Part shown: one piece after another, positions 1-4,839 of the stretch
Numbering within the stretch: the first letter of the stretch is position 1
How the letters are laid out: the number at the start of each line of letters is the position of its first letter
From: Clostridia bacterium
GTDB lineage: Bacteria; Aerophobota; Aerophobia; Aerophobales; AE-B3A
NCBI GenBank assembly: GCA_030610745.1
Contig: JAUWRC010000102.1
Coordinates: 1-5,593 of the forward strand
DNA length: 5,593 bases
Direction: 5' to 3'
Notes under the pieces: generated by a model
The model's input: the letters and a program-made list of their open reading frames with translations, nothing else
What the model was told of the DNA's origin: nothing
Databases searched by the model: none
Made by a program: the position numbers and the translations under genes

Positions 1-95
1 AAGACTCCAGGAAGACTACCAGGTTGATCGGCCAGTGGGGTAAGCATGGTAACATGTTCAGCTTACTGGTACTAATAAGGCGAGGGTTTGACATT
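1..95 (+). rRNA. 23S ribosomal RNA, 3' end (partial)
   Basis: The opening bases match the conserved end of bacterial 23S rRNA: the GGTTGATCGGCCAG segment, a TAAGC...GCTTA hairpin, then the near-universal CTGGTACTAATAAGGCGAGGG stretch just before the 3' end, where the helix with the 5' end closes. Only about 95 nt lie in the window. The exact 3' end is estimated as a few bases past GGGTTTGAC and could be off by 5-10 nt. Its position upstream of 5S on the same strand is the normal rRNA operon order. Confidence 0.95.
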
Positions 96-136
96 TCGAG
101 CAACCTATCCTGTGCAGTTATCTAAAAGCAAAAAAT

Positions 137-234
137 TGTAGCGGTGTGATTTATCGCACAATGTACCTGCGCCATTTATGGCAGATGTAGCGGTTTGATT
201 TATCAAACACTGTAGCGGTGCCATTTATGGTACA
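137..234 (+). repeat. Four tandem ~24-nt hairpin units in the 23S-5S spacer
   Basis: Four units start at 137, 162, 186 and 211, one about every 24-25 nt. Each opens with TGTAGCGG or a close variant (TGTACCTG in unit 2), then a short inverted repeat around a central ATTTAT. Unit 1 pairs GTGTGAT with ATCGCAC, unit 3 pairs GTTTGAT with ATCAAAC, and unit 4 pairs GTGCCAT with ATGGTAC. Unit 2 is less regular, keeping GCCAT/ATGGC. The stem letters differ between units while pairing is kept, by Watson-Crick or G-U pairs. That points to selection on structure, or to insertion of members of a REP-like palindromic family. There are no unique spacers, so it is not a CRISPR array. Confidence 0.85.
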
Positions 235-261
235 TTATATCCTGTTTTGTTAACCAAATTT

Positions 262-379
<118 letters not shown>

Positions 380-386
380 TTTTTTT
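380..386 (+). terminator. T tract ending the rRNA operon
   Basis: Seven consecutive T residues follow the 3' strand of 5S helix I directly, as expected for the end of the rrn transcript. No separate GC-rich hairpin is seen, so the terminator would have to use 5S structure. Termination here is inferred. Confidence 0.5.
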
Positions 387-387
387 A

Positions 388-555
388 TGATCCGATAGGT
401 TTTTTCTCCCAGTGTTTTTACCCAATTGTTTTACCCGATGAACTTTTTTTCATCTGCAGCAGCCTCCCATCTTAATCCCTATCAATAAAAATCACTATTT
501 AGCAGCAATGCTCTTCCTTCTTTCATCTGCGGCAGTTTCCAGTTTCCCATTTTAT
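388..555. other. AT-rich intergenic region between 5S and tRNA-Asn
   Basis: No ORF or RNA gene was recognised. A near-identical 15-bp direct repeat, TTTCATCTGC(A/G)GCAG, occurs at 448-462 and 521-535. A weak hairpin joins GATGAA (437-442) to TTCATC (449-454). The function of either is unknown. Confidence 0.5.
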
Positions 556-583
556 TTGACTTTTTTCATTTCCATCCTATAAT
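556..583 (+). promoter_or_regulatory. Sigma70-type promoter for tRNA-Asn
   Basis: TTGACT (556-561) and a perfect TATAAT (578-583) are separated by 16 bp. The -10 box ends 10 bp before the tRNA, so transcription would start almost at the mature 5' end. The tRNA therefore appears to be transcribed independently of the rRNA operon. Confidence 0.85.
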
Positions 584-593
584 AAATAAAGTT

Positions 594-668
594 TCCCCGG
601 TAGCTCAATGGTAGAGCGGATGGCTGTTAACCATTAGGTTGTAGGTTCGAGTCCTGCCCGGGGAGCCA
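594..668 (+). tRNA. tRNA-Asn (anticodon GTT)
   Basis: The full cloverleaf is present. The acceptor stem TCCCCGG (594-600) pairs with CCGGGGA (658-664), and the D stem is GCTC/GAGC. The anticodon stem GATGG/CCATT encloses the loop CTGTTAA, with anticodon GTT at 626-628. The T loop is TTCGAGT, the discriminator is G665, and CCA is encoded at 666-668. Its own promoter lies just upstream. The last 18 bp (651-668) recur exactly at 4840-4857, which marks this gene as the likely attachment site of the downstream island; the tRNA itself is intact. Confidence 0.98.
651..668 (+). repeat. Left attachment-site repeat (tRNA-Asn 3' end)
   Basis: GTCCTGCCCGGGGAGCCA forms the 3' part of the T arm, the 3' acceptor strand and CCA of tRNA-Asn. 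The same 18 bp occur at 4840-4857 in direct orientation. Known tyrosine-recombinase elements integrate at tRNA 3' ends and leave this kind of duplication. Assigning it as an att site is inference. Confidence 0.8.
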
Positions 669-681
669 GCTTACTCCAATG

Positions 682-709
682 TTGATAACAACACTGTTTA
701 TGGTATAAT
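682..709 (+). promoter_or_regulatory. Promoter of hicBA, with a palindrome over the -35 box
   Basis: TTGATA (682-687) and a perfect TATAAT (704-709) have 16-bp spacing, and the -10 box lies 60 bp upstream of the hicB start. A perfect 14-bp inverted repeat, TGTTG-ATAA-CAACA (680-693), covers the -35 box and could be an operator. The short HicB encoded here shows no separate DNA-binding domain, so another factor might bind it. Confidence 0.7.
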
Positions 710-769
710 ATAAGGCGGAGGTTATGCTTCCGTCTTTATTTTTTGAGAATTTTCATATGGAGGAGAATC

Positions 770-985
770 ATGAAGTTTATAGTAGTCTTAGAACCAGCCG
801 AAGAAGGAGGATTTAACGTCTCTGTCCCTGCGCTCGATGGGTGCTTCACACAGGGTGAAACCGAAGAAAAAGCTTTAAAGAATGCGAAAGAGGCAATACT
901 TTGCTATCTGGAAGGATTGGAGAAAGTTAATGAGATTAAAGCCAAACCAGGGATTACTGCCAAAGAAGTAGAGGTTAGTCTGTAA
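770..985 (+). CDS. hicB: HicB-like antitoxin, type II toxin-antitoxin system
   Basis: The 71-residue product has the HicB partial RNase H-like fold: the MKFIVVLEP strand, then GGFNVSVPALDGCFTQGET (about 13-31), then an amphipathic helix with KALKNAKEAI (about 34-43). It ends soon after, without the C-terminal RHH or HTH domain of longer HicB proteins, so it belongs to the short class. HicB binds and blocks the HicA mRNA interferase. The start is taken at ATG 770 because GGAGGAG (759-765) lies 4 nt upstream; an earlier in-frame TTG at 743 lies before this site and is unlikely. The gene stops at 983-985, overlapping what should be the first codon of hicA, so the pair is built for translational coupling. 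The antitoxin is intact although its toxin gene appears to lack a start. Confidence 0.9.
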   Translation: MKFIVVLEPAEEGGFNVSVPALDGCFTQGETEEKALKNAKEAILCYLEGLEKVNEIKAKPGITAKEVEVSL

Positions 986-1197
986 GCAAGGTTTTTTCGG
1001 GACGTGAAGTAGTTAAAGCGCTTCGTCGGAGTGGATTTGTAGTAGATCACCAACGAGGCAGTCACATCTTTCTTCATAACCTTGAAAAGAATATCTCAGT
1101 AGTAGTTCCCAACCATAAAGAGATTAAGAAAGGTACACTGAATTCAATATTGAAAAAAGCAGGAATTACTATCAAGGACTTAAAAGAACTCGTTTAA
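982..1197 (+). pseudogene. hicA: HicA-like mRNA interferase toxin without a start codon
   Basis: The reading frame 982-1194 encodes a full HicA-like chain of about 71 residues. It has the dsRNA-binding-like fold with SGREVVKALRRSGF near the N-terminus, and GSHIF with the expected catalytic histidine at position 28. VVVPNHKEIKKGTLNSILKK follows, then the usual C-terminal helix KDLKELV. HicA cleaves mRNA and is neutralised by HicB. The frame has no ATG, GTG or TTG before the C-terminal third. The expected first codon, overlapping the hicB stop, reads GTA (982-984). One G-to-A change at 984 would turn an ancestral GTG start into GTA and the hicB stop from TGA to TAA. The toxin is therefore probably silent or poorly initiated. 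A sequencing error at 984 is the main alternative. Confidence 0.8.
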
Positions 1198-1312
1198 ATA
1201 GATGCGGGGATCATTCCTCTATCCTTCACAACAATTTTCTCAATAAACTTCTTCAAGAAATTTCGTTGTTCCTGCACATAAAGGCCTGAAACATTTCACC
1301 TAAACTGTCCAA
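1195..1312 (-). pseudogene. Possible C-terminal remnant of a site-specific recombinase
   Basis: On the minus strand, starting near 1309, one frame reads DSLGEMFQAFMCRNNE. A second frame, offset from the first, reads QEQRNFLKKFIEKIVVKD and runs to a stop at 1196-1194. Joined by one frameshift they give LGEMFQAFM-x-EQRNFLKKFIEKIVVKD. This resembles the helical C-terminal segment of large serine recombinases (an FxxxFxxxxxEE(R/K)xxLxxFIxKIxV pattern). The match is by eye and short. Its 3' end meets the end of hicA tail to tail. It could be chance. Confidence 0.3.
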
Positions 1313-1321
1313 TCAGAGGGG

Positions 1322-1327
1322 TATAAT
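1322..1327 (+). promoter_or_regulatory. -10 box upstream of the pRiA4b ORF-3-like gene
   Basis: A perfect TATAAT lies 30 bp before ATG 1358, a plausible leader length. No good -35 hexamer sits 16-18 bp upstream, so the promoter may be weak or activator-dependent. Confidence 0.5.
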
Positions 1328-1357
1328 CCAAAAAGCTAAAAGAAAAAGAGGCGAAAG

Positions 1358-1963
1358 ATGAAGAAAAGATTTAAAAGCATTTATCAGTTCAAAATAACTC
1401 TAAAAGGAATCAGACCACCGATATGGAGGCGAATTCAGGTTCCAGAAACATATACTTTCTGGGATCTGCATGTTGCAATTCAAGATGCTATGAGTTGGGT
1501 TGATTATCATCTCCATCAATTTACAATACCTCACCCTTTAACAGGCGGCAAGGAGGAAATAGGAATCCCTGAGGATAAAAATCATGTTTTTGATGATATG
1601 GACGTAATACCGGGGTGGAAGCAGAGAATTGCATTATGGTTTAAGGAAGAAAACAGAATTGCTGATTACTGGTATGATTTTGGTGATGATTGGCACCATC
1701 GAGTAGAGCTTGAAAAGATCCTGCCTAAAGAAGAAGGAGTTAATTATCCGATATGCATCAAAGGGAGAAGAGCATGTCCTCCGGAGGATTGTGGTGGAAT
1801 TTGGGGATATGACAATTTACTTAAGATAATAAATGACCCAGAACATAAAGAATATGAGAGGATGATGGAGTGGCTTGAAGGAGAGTATGACCCAGAACAT
1901 TTTGATACAAAGGAAGTTATTTTTACTGATCCTAAAAAGCGATTAAGGAGGCTCTCAGACTAA
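1358..1963 (+). CDS. Plasmid pRiA4b ORF-3 family protein
   Basis: The 201-residue product matches the pRiA4b ORF-3-like family, which is also found as an IS1096-type passenger. Visible family blocks are IYQFKITLKGIRPPIWRRI (8-26), LHVAIQDAMSWVDYHLHQF (37-55), WYDFGDDWHHRVELE (105-119), GRRACPPEDCGG (136-147) and YDPEHFD (177-183). The molecular function of the family is not established. Conserved His, Cys, Asp and Trp residues hint at metal or nucleic acid binding, but that is inference. The length is normal for the family and no block is broken, so the gene looks intact. The start is supported by GAGG at 1348-1351, 6 nt before the ATG. A 57-aa gene starts 1 nt after its stop and is probably co-transcribed. 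No transposase lies nearby. Confidence 0.9.
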   Translation: MKKRFKSIYQFKITLKGIRPPIWRRIQVPETYTFWDLHVAIQDAMSWVDYHLHQFTIPHPLTGGKEEIGIPEDKNHVFDDMDVIPGWKQRIALWFKEENRIADYWYDFGDDWHHRVELEKILPKEEGVNYPICIKGRRACPPEDCGGIWGYDNLLKIINDPEHKEYERMMEWLEGEYDPEHFDTKEVIFTDPKKRLRRLSD

Positions 1964-1964
1964 A

Positions 1965-2138
1965 ATGACAATAGAAACCAATCTTAATGAAATAAAGAGG
2001 AATGATTTTGTTTCCCGCTTGATAAATGTCATTAATAATATTTCTATCTGTCCAATAGTCTTTAATGTTTATGAATCTTTAAAAGAAGAAATCTGGAATA
2101 ATCCCGAGTTTGAAGAATTTGACGATTTAGACTGGTAG
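1965..2138 (+). CDS. Small hypothetical protein (57 aa) downstream of the pRiA4b ORF-3-like gene
   Basis: ATG at 1965 follows the upstream stop by 1 nt, and AAGGAGG (1945-1951) inside the end of the upstream gene is a strong ribosome binding site, though 13 nt away. The 57-residue product begins MTIETNLNEIKRNDF, has a short hydrophobic centre (ISICPIVFNVYESL) and ends in a very acidic tail rich in E and D, finishing in DLDW. I do not recognise a family. Tight spacing and the SD site argue that it is real and forms an operon with the ORF-3-like gene. The acidic tail would suit a protein that binds a basic partner, but that is only a guess. Confidence 0.6.
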   Translation: MTIETNLNEIKRNDFVSRLINVINNISICPIVFNVYESLKEEIWNNPEFEEFDDLDW

Positions 2139-2290
2139 CTTTGTTATCAATATTACTTTTTAAGTCTATTGAAGAATGCAAGAAATGCTTTTAATCGAAT
2201 CCCCGCACCACTATCAAGATCTTCAATCTCACTTTTTATCTTCCGCAAAGAATACTTCTGTTAGCCCATCTCCTAGCCTATGTATCCCCA
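2139..2290. other. Non-coding gap, possibly with a small decayed ORF
   Basis: No intact gene is recognised. On the minus strand an open frame, ending at the TAA complementary to 2153-2155, encodes about 35 residues including KIKSEIEDLDSGAGIRL. It has no convincing start or ribosome binding site, follows a stop closely, and may be the tail of a lost gene. Confidence 0.35.
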
Positions 2291-2294
2291 ATAA

Positions 2295-2335
2295 TTGACA
2301 TAGTGGCAATTATGATATATTGTTATTATAATAAC
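2295..2335 (+). promoter_or_regulatory. Promoter-like sequence with a perfect 14-bp palindrome
   Basis: A perfect TTGACA (2295-2300) is followed 17 bp later by TATTGT (2318-2323), a moderate -10 box. Right over and after it is the perfect palindrome GTTATTA-TAATAAC (2322-2335), a good candidate operator. About 30 bp further on come an SD site and ATG 2366 at the head of the ABC-F pseudogene, so this was probably its regulated promoter. Confidence 0.5.
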
Positions 2336-2365
2336 GTCCATATTAACTGTGAAGGGAGAGTTTTT

Positions 2366-3172
2366 ATGATTGCATCTGCGAGCCTGAGGGAGGGAGGTGG
2401 AGTGCTTGCAGAGGTGATCCTATCTACCATGTAGCTTACCATTCATCCCATCAATTTGGTTTGATCTGACCAAGAAGCCCACCCAAAAAGCTATCTTTGT
2501 GCTATTTCGTATCGCTAAAATTTAAGCTGAGTGAAGTAATTATGAGTCTGACGTAGCCAAAGTCTCTCATAGAATAACTGGTGTTGGGGGCCACCTGGGA
2601 CTACGAGGAACAGTTCTGGCCGTTGAGAAGGAGTATCACGGAAATTGGGAATGTTAATCGAACTGTAAAAAGGTGAGGATTGAGGAGGATAGAGAACTAG
2701 GAGTTTCCTTGATCCTTGTTCACTAGAAAAGATTGGTCTGGAAGCTAGCTTCTTTCAGGCTCAGTGCCTACTGGATTCTTCTCTTAGATCATTCACTGGA
2801 GTTGGCCTCTTGGTGAGTCACAATCGAGAACTACTGGATTCCCTGTGTGAACATTGTCTCTTTGTAGAGCCACCGGAGGCGGTTATGCGCCCCGGAGGCT
2901 ATACCAAAGCCTCAGCTCAAGCCAAGATGGAAGAGGAGACTCTCAAAAAAAGCTATGGCTCTGCCAAACGAGAACTCTCCCGTATTAGAGAAGAGGCGGT
3001 CCGAAGGAAACAGACAGCGGCTAGAGCTCAGAAAAAGCGCTTCAAACGAGGACTTGCCCCGAAGGATAGCGATGCCAAAACAAAGGTTGATATGGCTCAA
3101 CTCAGTGGGAAAGATGGCCAAGCTGGAAGGTTGGTGCGACAAATGGAGGAGCGAGTAAGAACACGAACTTGA
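2366..3172 (+). pseudogene. Decayed ABC-F family ATPase
   Basis: ABC-F proteins are soluble twin-ATPase factors that act on the ribosome. An intact one is about 500 residues or more; this locus spans only about 800 bp and is broken. A good SD (GAAGGGAGAG, 2351-2360) precedes ATG 2366, giving MIASASLREGGGVL, typical of a first strand, but a stop follows at 2432-2434. Around 2613-2720 another frame reads VLAVEKEYHGN (Q-loop area, with EKE where EQE is usual) and EEDRELGVSLI, interrupted by stops at 2655 and 2724. From 2693 a third frame is open to 3172 and contains LRSFTGVGLLVSHNRELLDSLC, the H-loop segment. A long basic coiled-coil linker follows, with KKRFKRGLAPKD and LSGKDGQAGRLVRQMEERV. Walker A, the signature motif, Walker B and the entire second ATPase domain are missing. 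The longest piece, 2810-3172 (120 codons from TTG), could be misread as a real gene. Confidence 0.75.
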
Positions 3173-3352
3173 CTAGGACAAGATGGTAGAAAGGTCTGTG
3201 CATATTGAAGCCGTGTGAAATCTAACAGACTGCATGCCGTCATTTCAGGATAATAGATTATGTGCTTGGCAAGAGCAGAATAGGTGGCTCAGGTGATTAT
3301 CTCCCGTTTTCCCGACTTCACGTGCTAGGCTCCCACTATCCATACTCTTTAG
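3173..3352. other. Non-coding gap after the ABC-F pseudogene
   Basis: All frames carry frequent stops and no RNA gene or clear repeat was found. It may hold the eroded second half of the ABC-F gene, but I could not recognise any motif. Confidence 0.4.
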
Positions 3353-3461
3353 AATCCCAGATTGACAAGTGCTGGGATTTGGCCTAGCATACTCTGACCC
3401 GTTTTTGTAGCGGAATGTCGTAGATTAGGATCTCTATACCTTCCTCGGAAAAAGTTCTAAC
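3353..3461 (+). repeat. Right-type junction module, copy A
   Basis: This segment is related to 4699-4836. Both start with the identical AGATTGACAAGTGCTG (3359-3374 and 4699-4714). Both end in GGAAAAAGTTCTAAC (3447-3461; copy B has one extra A), preceded by a related GGA(A)TCTCT...CC stretch. Copy A is about 30 bp shorter. An 8-bp inverted repeat, AATCCCAG (3353-3360) with CTGGGATT (3372-3379), flanks the TTGACA and is absent from copy B. In copy B the module runs straight into a tRNA 3' end; here it runs into a weaker tRNA-like scar. I read it as the right end of a tRNA-targeting element. Confidence 0.65.
3362..3390 (+). promoter_or_regulatory. Promoter in right-type module, copy A
   Basis: A perfect TTGACA (3362-3367) and TAGCAT (3385-3390) are 17 bp apart. 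The same layout occurs in copy B at 4702-4731. No gene is recognised directly downstream in this copy, so it is probably an orphan. Confidence 0.45.
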
Positions 3462-3465
3462 TTTG

Positions 3466-3487
3466 TTCCGTTCCCGCAGGCACACTA
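3466..3487 (+). other. Possible degenerate tRNA 3'-end scar
   Basis: Between the right-type and left-type modules lies TTCCGTT-CCCGC-AGGCACACTA. It can be read as a worn T loop, 3' T stem and acceptor end of a tRNA. It aligns with the clearer tRNA-Arg remnant (4544-4559) with a 1-nt gap and several changes. The main support is its position between modules that flank tRNA ends elsewhere. Confidence 0.35.
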
Positions 3488-3588
3488 GCAATCTCTTTAT
3501 TATAAAGGGTTCCACTATCCAGCCCTTTCGATCATTTTCTCAGCCTAACCTTTTTGCGGACAAATTGTGACCATACTTGTCATTACGG
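3488..3588. repeat. Left-type junction module, copy A
   Basis: This segment aligns over about 100 bp with 4560-4659, at roughly three quarters identity with one gap. Shared landmarks are GCAATCTCT at the start, AAAGGGTT, a CCTTTTG-like stretch, and AAATTGTGACCAT(A/C)CTTGTCATT near the end. Each copy follows a tRNA 3' end or scar. In elements that integrate at tRNA genes, this is where the 3' end of the integrase gene usually lies; here no frame is open for a useful distance. Confidence 0.7.
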
Positions 3589-3603
3589 TGCCTGCGCGTC
3601 CGC

Positions 3604-3631
3604 TTGACTTACCGATAGATTACTTTATTAT
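3604..3631 (+). promoter_or_regulatory. Promoter of the vapBC-like operon
   Basis: TTGACT (3604-3609) and TATTAT (3626-3631) are 16 bp apart, each 5 of 6 to consensus, and lie about 45 bp before the antitoxin start. The region after the -10 is strongly AT-rich. Confidence 0.6.
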
Positions 3632-3676
3632 TAAAAAGAAAAGAATTTTAGTATCAAAATAATAGAGGTGATCAGC

Positions 3677-3901
3677 ATGAGGCAAACATTAGATATACCT
3701 GAAGGAATGAAAGAAATAGAGGCTCTAGTTGCCATTGGACTCTACAAAACTAGAACTGAGAATATTAGACAAAGCTTAAGGGACTTACTTCCCAAACAGG
3801 ATATTAAACCAATCTATGAAGTTAGAGAACACCTTGATAGGTATATTAAAAAAGATTTGAGTGAAGAGATCAGGAAAATAAGAGAAGAAGAGATGCACTA
3901 A
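3677..3901 (+). CDS. vapB: VapB-like antitoxin
   Basis: The 74-residue product starts with a short strand (MRQTLDIP), then helix-turn-helix-like segments MKEIEALVAIGLYKTRTENIRQSLRDLL (about 11-38). This resembles ribbon-helix-helix antitoxins that dimerise on their own promoter. The C-terminal half (about 45-74) is highly charged, with KKDLSEEIRKIREEE, as expected for a tail that wraps the toxin. The start is ATG 3677 because AGAGGTGATC (3664-3673) is an almost perfect SD; an in-frame GTG at 3668 lies inside that SD and is rejected. The stop is 1 nt before the PIN-domain gene, a standard TA layout. The family assignment rests mainly on fold pattern and partner. Confidence 0.8.
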   Translation: MRQTLDIPEGMKEIEALVAIGLYKTRTENIRQSLRDLLPKQDIKPIYEVREHLDRYIKKDLSEEIRKIREEEMH

Positions 3902-3902
3902 C

Positions 3903-4400
3903 ATGACCGTCTTTTATCTTGATACCTCTGCAATCGTAAAAAGATACAGAACAGAGAAAGGAACTGAGTTTATCGACAGATTATTTAAGGAAATAGAGAC
4001 CTCCGAACACAGGTTGGCTACCTCTTTCCTTTCAGTTTTAGAGTTTGTCTCGGCCTTTAGAAGGCTTGTTAAGGCAAAAGCGATAAGTCAAGAGATATTT
4101 ATCGACTCTCTGGCAAGATTTGCAGCTGATATTGAAAGATACTTTGCAATGAGTCCAGTTGATGACATCATAATATCAAAATCAATTTTCTTAATAATCA
4201 AACATGCTGTTAAAACAGCAGACTCCATTCATCTTGCTTCTACTATTGAGCTCAGAGAGGTCTTGAGAAAAAGCGAAGAGAAACTCATTTTTGTGGGGGA
4301 TGATGAGGAACTTTGTACTGCTGCTCTAAATGAAAGAATAGACGTTATTAATCCAAGAGAAAATGGTGCTATGCAAAAACTGGGAGAGTATTTGAAATAA
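3903..4400 (+). CDS. vapC: VapC-like PIN-domain ribonuclease toxin
   Basis: The 165-residue product is a PIN-domain Mg-dependent ribonuclease. PIN toxins of this type cleave tRNA or rRNA and are held inactive by the upstream antitoxin. The acidic active-site positions are visible: D7 in YLDTSAIVKRY, E47 in FLSVLEFVSAF, D107 in VKTADSIHLAS, and D133/D134 in FVGDDEEL. Length and motif spacing are normal and the frame is intact, so the toxin should be active. It starts 1 nt after the antitoxin stop with only a weak purine-rich SD (GAAGAAGAG), so expression is probably coupled to the antitoxin. The pair lies between left-type module A and the tRNA-Arg remnant, suggesting it was cargo of an integrated element. 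Confidence 0.9.
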   Translation: MTVFYLDTSAIVKRYRTEKGTEFIDRLFKEIETSEHRLATSFLSVLEFVSAFRRLVKAKAISQEIFIDSLARFAADIERYFAMSPVDDIIISKSIFLIIKHAVKTADSIHLASTIELREVLRKSEEKLIFVGDDEELCTAALNERIDVINPRENGAMQKLGEYLK

Positions 4401-4512
4401 CTGCGGTATTCTGTATTCTTATGAGTACTGGCCCTTCTTTTTTCTTTCCTTCAAGGAGGTCACTTTTTGAAGAATTCCTTCAGTTTTCCAAGTCACTTTT
4501 ACTTCGCCTGAT
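4401..4512. other. Pyrimidine-rich stretch after vapC
   Basis: No gene is seen on the plus strand. An inverted repeat joins CTTCAA (4449-4454) and TTGAAG (4467-4472). GTCACTTTT occurs twice (4459-4467, 4492-4500). These could be recombinase-binding repeats near the attachment scar, or chance in a T-rich tract. Confidence 0.35.
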
Positions 4513-4650
4513 GTTTCCTAAACCGCGTGTCGCGGGTTCAAGTCTTGCCAGGTGCATCAGCAATCTCTGTACTACAAAGGGTTTCAGCTTCCACTCCTTT
4601 GGTCGCTTCCCTAACTTAACCCTTTTGTGACTAAATTGTGACCATCCTTG
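4480..4650 (-). pseudogene. Possible integrase-tail remnant reading through an antisense tRNA
   Basis: The minus strand is open from 4650 to a TGA at 4482-4480, about 56 codons. It reads WSQFSHKRVKLGKRPKEW, then LARLEPATRGLGN where it crosses the tRNA-Arg remnant in antisense. LEPATRGLGN-type tails are a familiar by-product when ORFs read antisense through tRNA-Arg(CCT). It lies where integrase genes of tRNA-targeting elements normally end. No catalytic Arg-His-Tyr region remains. Integrase origin is inferred from position only. Confidence 0.35.
4513..4559 (+). pseudogene. 3' half of a tRNA-Arg (anticodon CCT), attachment scar
   Basis: The fragment begins within the anticodon arm: loop TTCCTAA (4515-4521) with anticodon CCT (4517-4519), then the 3' stem ACCGC (4522-4526). 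Its 5' partner strand is broken (GATGT instead of a GCGGT-like strand). The T arm is GCGGG-TTCAAGT-CTTGC (4532-4548), with two G-U pairs. The acceptor 3' strand CAGGTGC (4549-4555) is followed by A and TCA where CCA is expected. The D arm and 5' acceptor strand are absent, so it cannot be a working tRNA. A left-type junction module follows directly, which fits a leftover attachment site. Confidence 0.8.
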
Positions 4651-4660
4651 TCATTCCGGG
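4560..4660. repeat. Left-type junction module, copy B
   Basis: This is the homologue of 3488-3588, placed exactly after the tRNA-Arg 3' end. It contains the local repeat TTGTGACTAAATTGTGACC (4625-4643), two GTGAC boxes 11 bp apart. These could be recombinase sites; copy A keeps only the second box clearly. The right-type module starts only about 40 bp further on, so the element between them has lost nearly all its cargo. Confidence 0.7.
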
Positions 4661-4698
4661 GGCAAATAAAGGAGCGGACACATCACACATCGAGCACA

Positions 4699-4836
4699 AG
4701 ATTGACAAGTGCTGAGATTTTGGGTTATAGTGCATAAAGATACGCAATGAGTGAGGTTCAAGAGAAAGACTTATTTGGGGTGATCATAGACAGGAATCTC
4801 TGTTTCCCTGCCGGTACCCTGGAAAAAAGTTCTAAC
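4699..4836 (+). repeat. Right-type junction module, copy B
   Basis: This is the homologue of 3359-3461. It starts with AGATTGACAAGTGCTG, ends with GGAAAAAAGTTCTAAC, and is followed after 3 nt by the tRNA-Asn 3' repeat. The middle (about 4732-4785) is longer than in copy A and unrelated or strongly diverged. It also contains CAGGAA...TTTCCCTG (4791-4810), a possible imperfect hairpin, and GGTACC. Confidence 0.65.
4702..4731 (+). promoter_or_regulatory. Promoter in right-type module, copy B
   Basis: A perfect TTGACA (4702-4707) and TATAGT (4726-4731) have 18-bp spacing. Transcription would run rightward across the att repeat toward the excisionase-like ORF at 4938, giving a leader of roughly 200 nt. 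The same box pair recurs in copy A, which argues against chance. Confidence 0.55.
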
Positions 4837-4839
4837 ATC

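Noticed and set aside
137..234. Regularly spaced repeats that could suggest a CRISPR array
   Set aside because: Units are contiguous with no unique spacers, internally palindromic and variable, and lie in the rRNA spacer.
448..535. 15-bp direct repeat upstream of the tRNA
   Set aside because: Only two copies with one mismatch in a low-complexity region; no function can be argued.
743..769. N-terminal extension of hicB from a TTG codon
   Set aside because: The extension covers the SD GGAGGAG that serves ATG 770, and HicB proteins begin at the MKF strand.
2912..3142. 76-codon minus-strand frame
   Set aside because: It is antisense to the clear ABC-F linker coding sequence and has no family features.
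2955..3158. 67-codon plus-strand frame
   Set aside because: It is an out-of-frame shadow of the ABC-F linker.
3668..3676. GTG start for the vapB-like gene
   Set aside because: The GTG is part of the near-perfect SD AGAGGTGATC, so ATG 3677 is the start.
4421..4630. 69-codon plus-strand frame
   Set aside because: It crosses the tRNA-Arg remnant and a junction module, has no SD and no recognisable domain.
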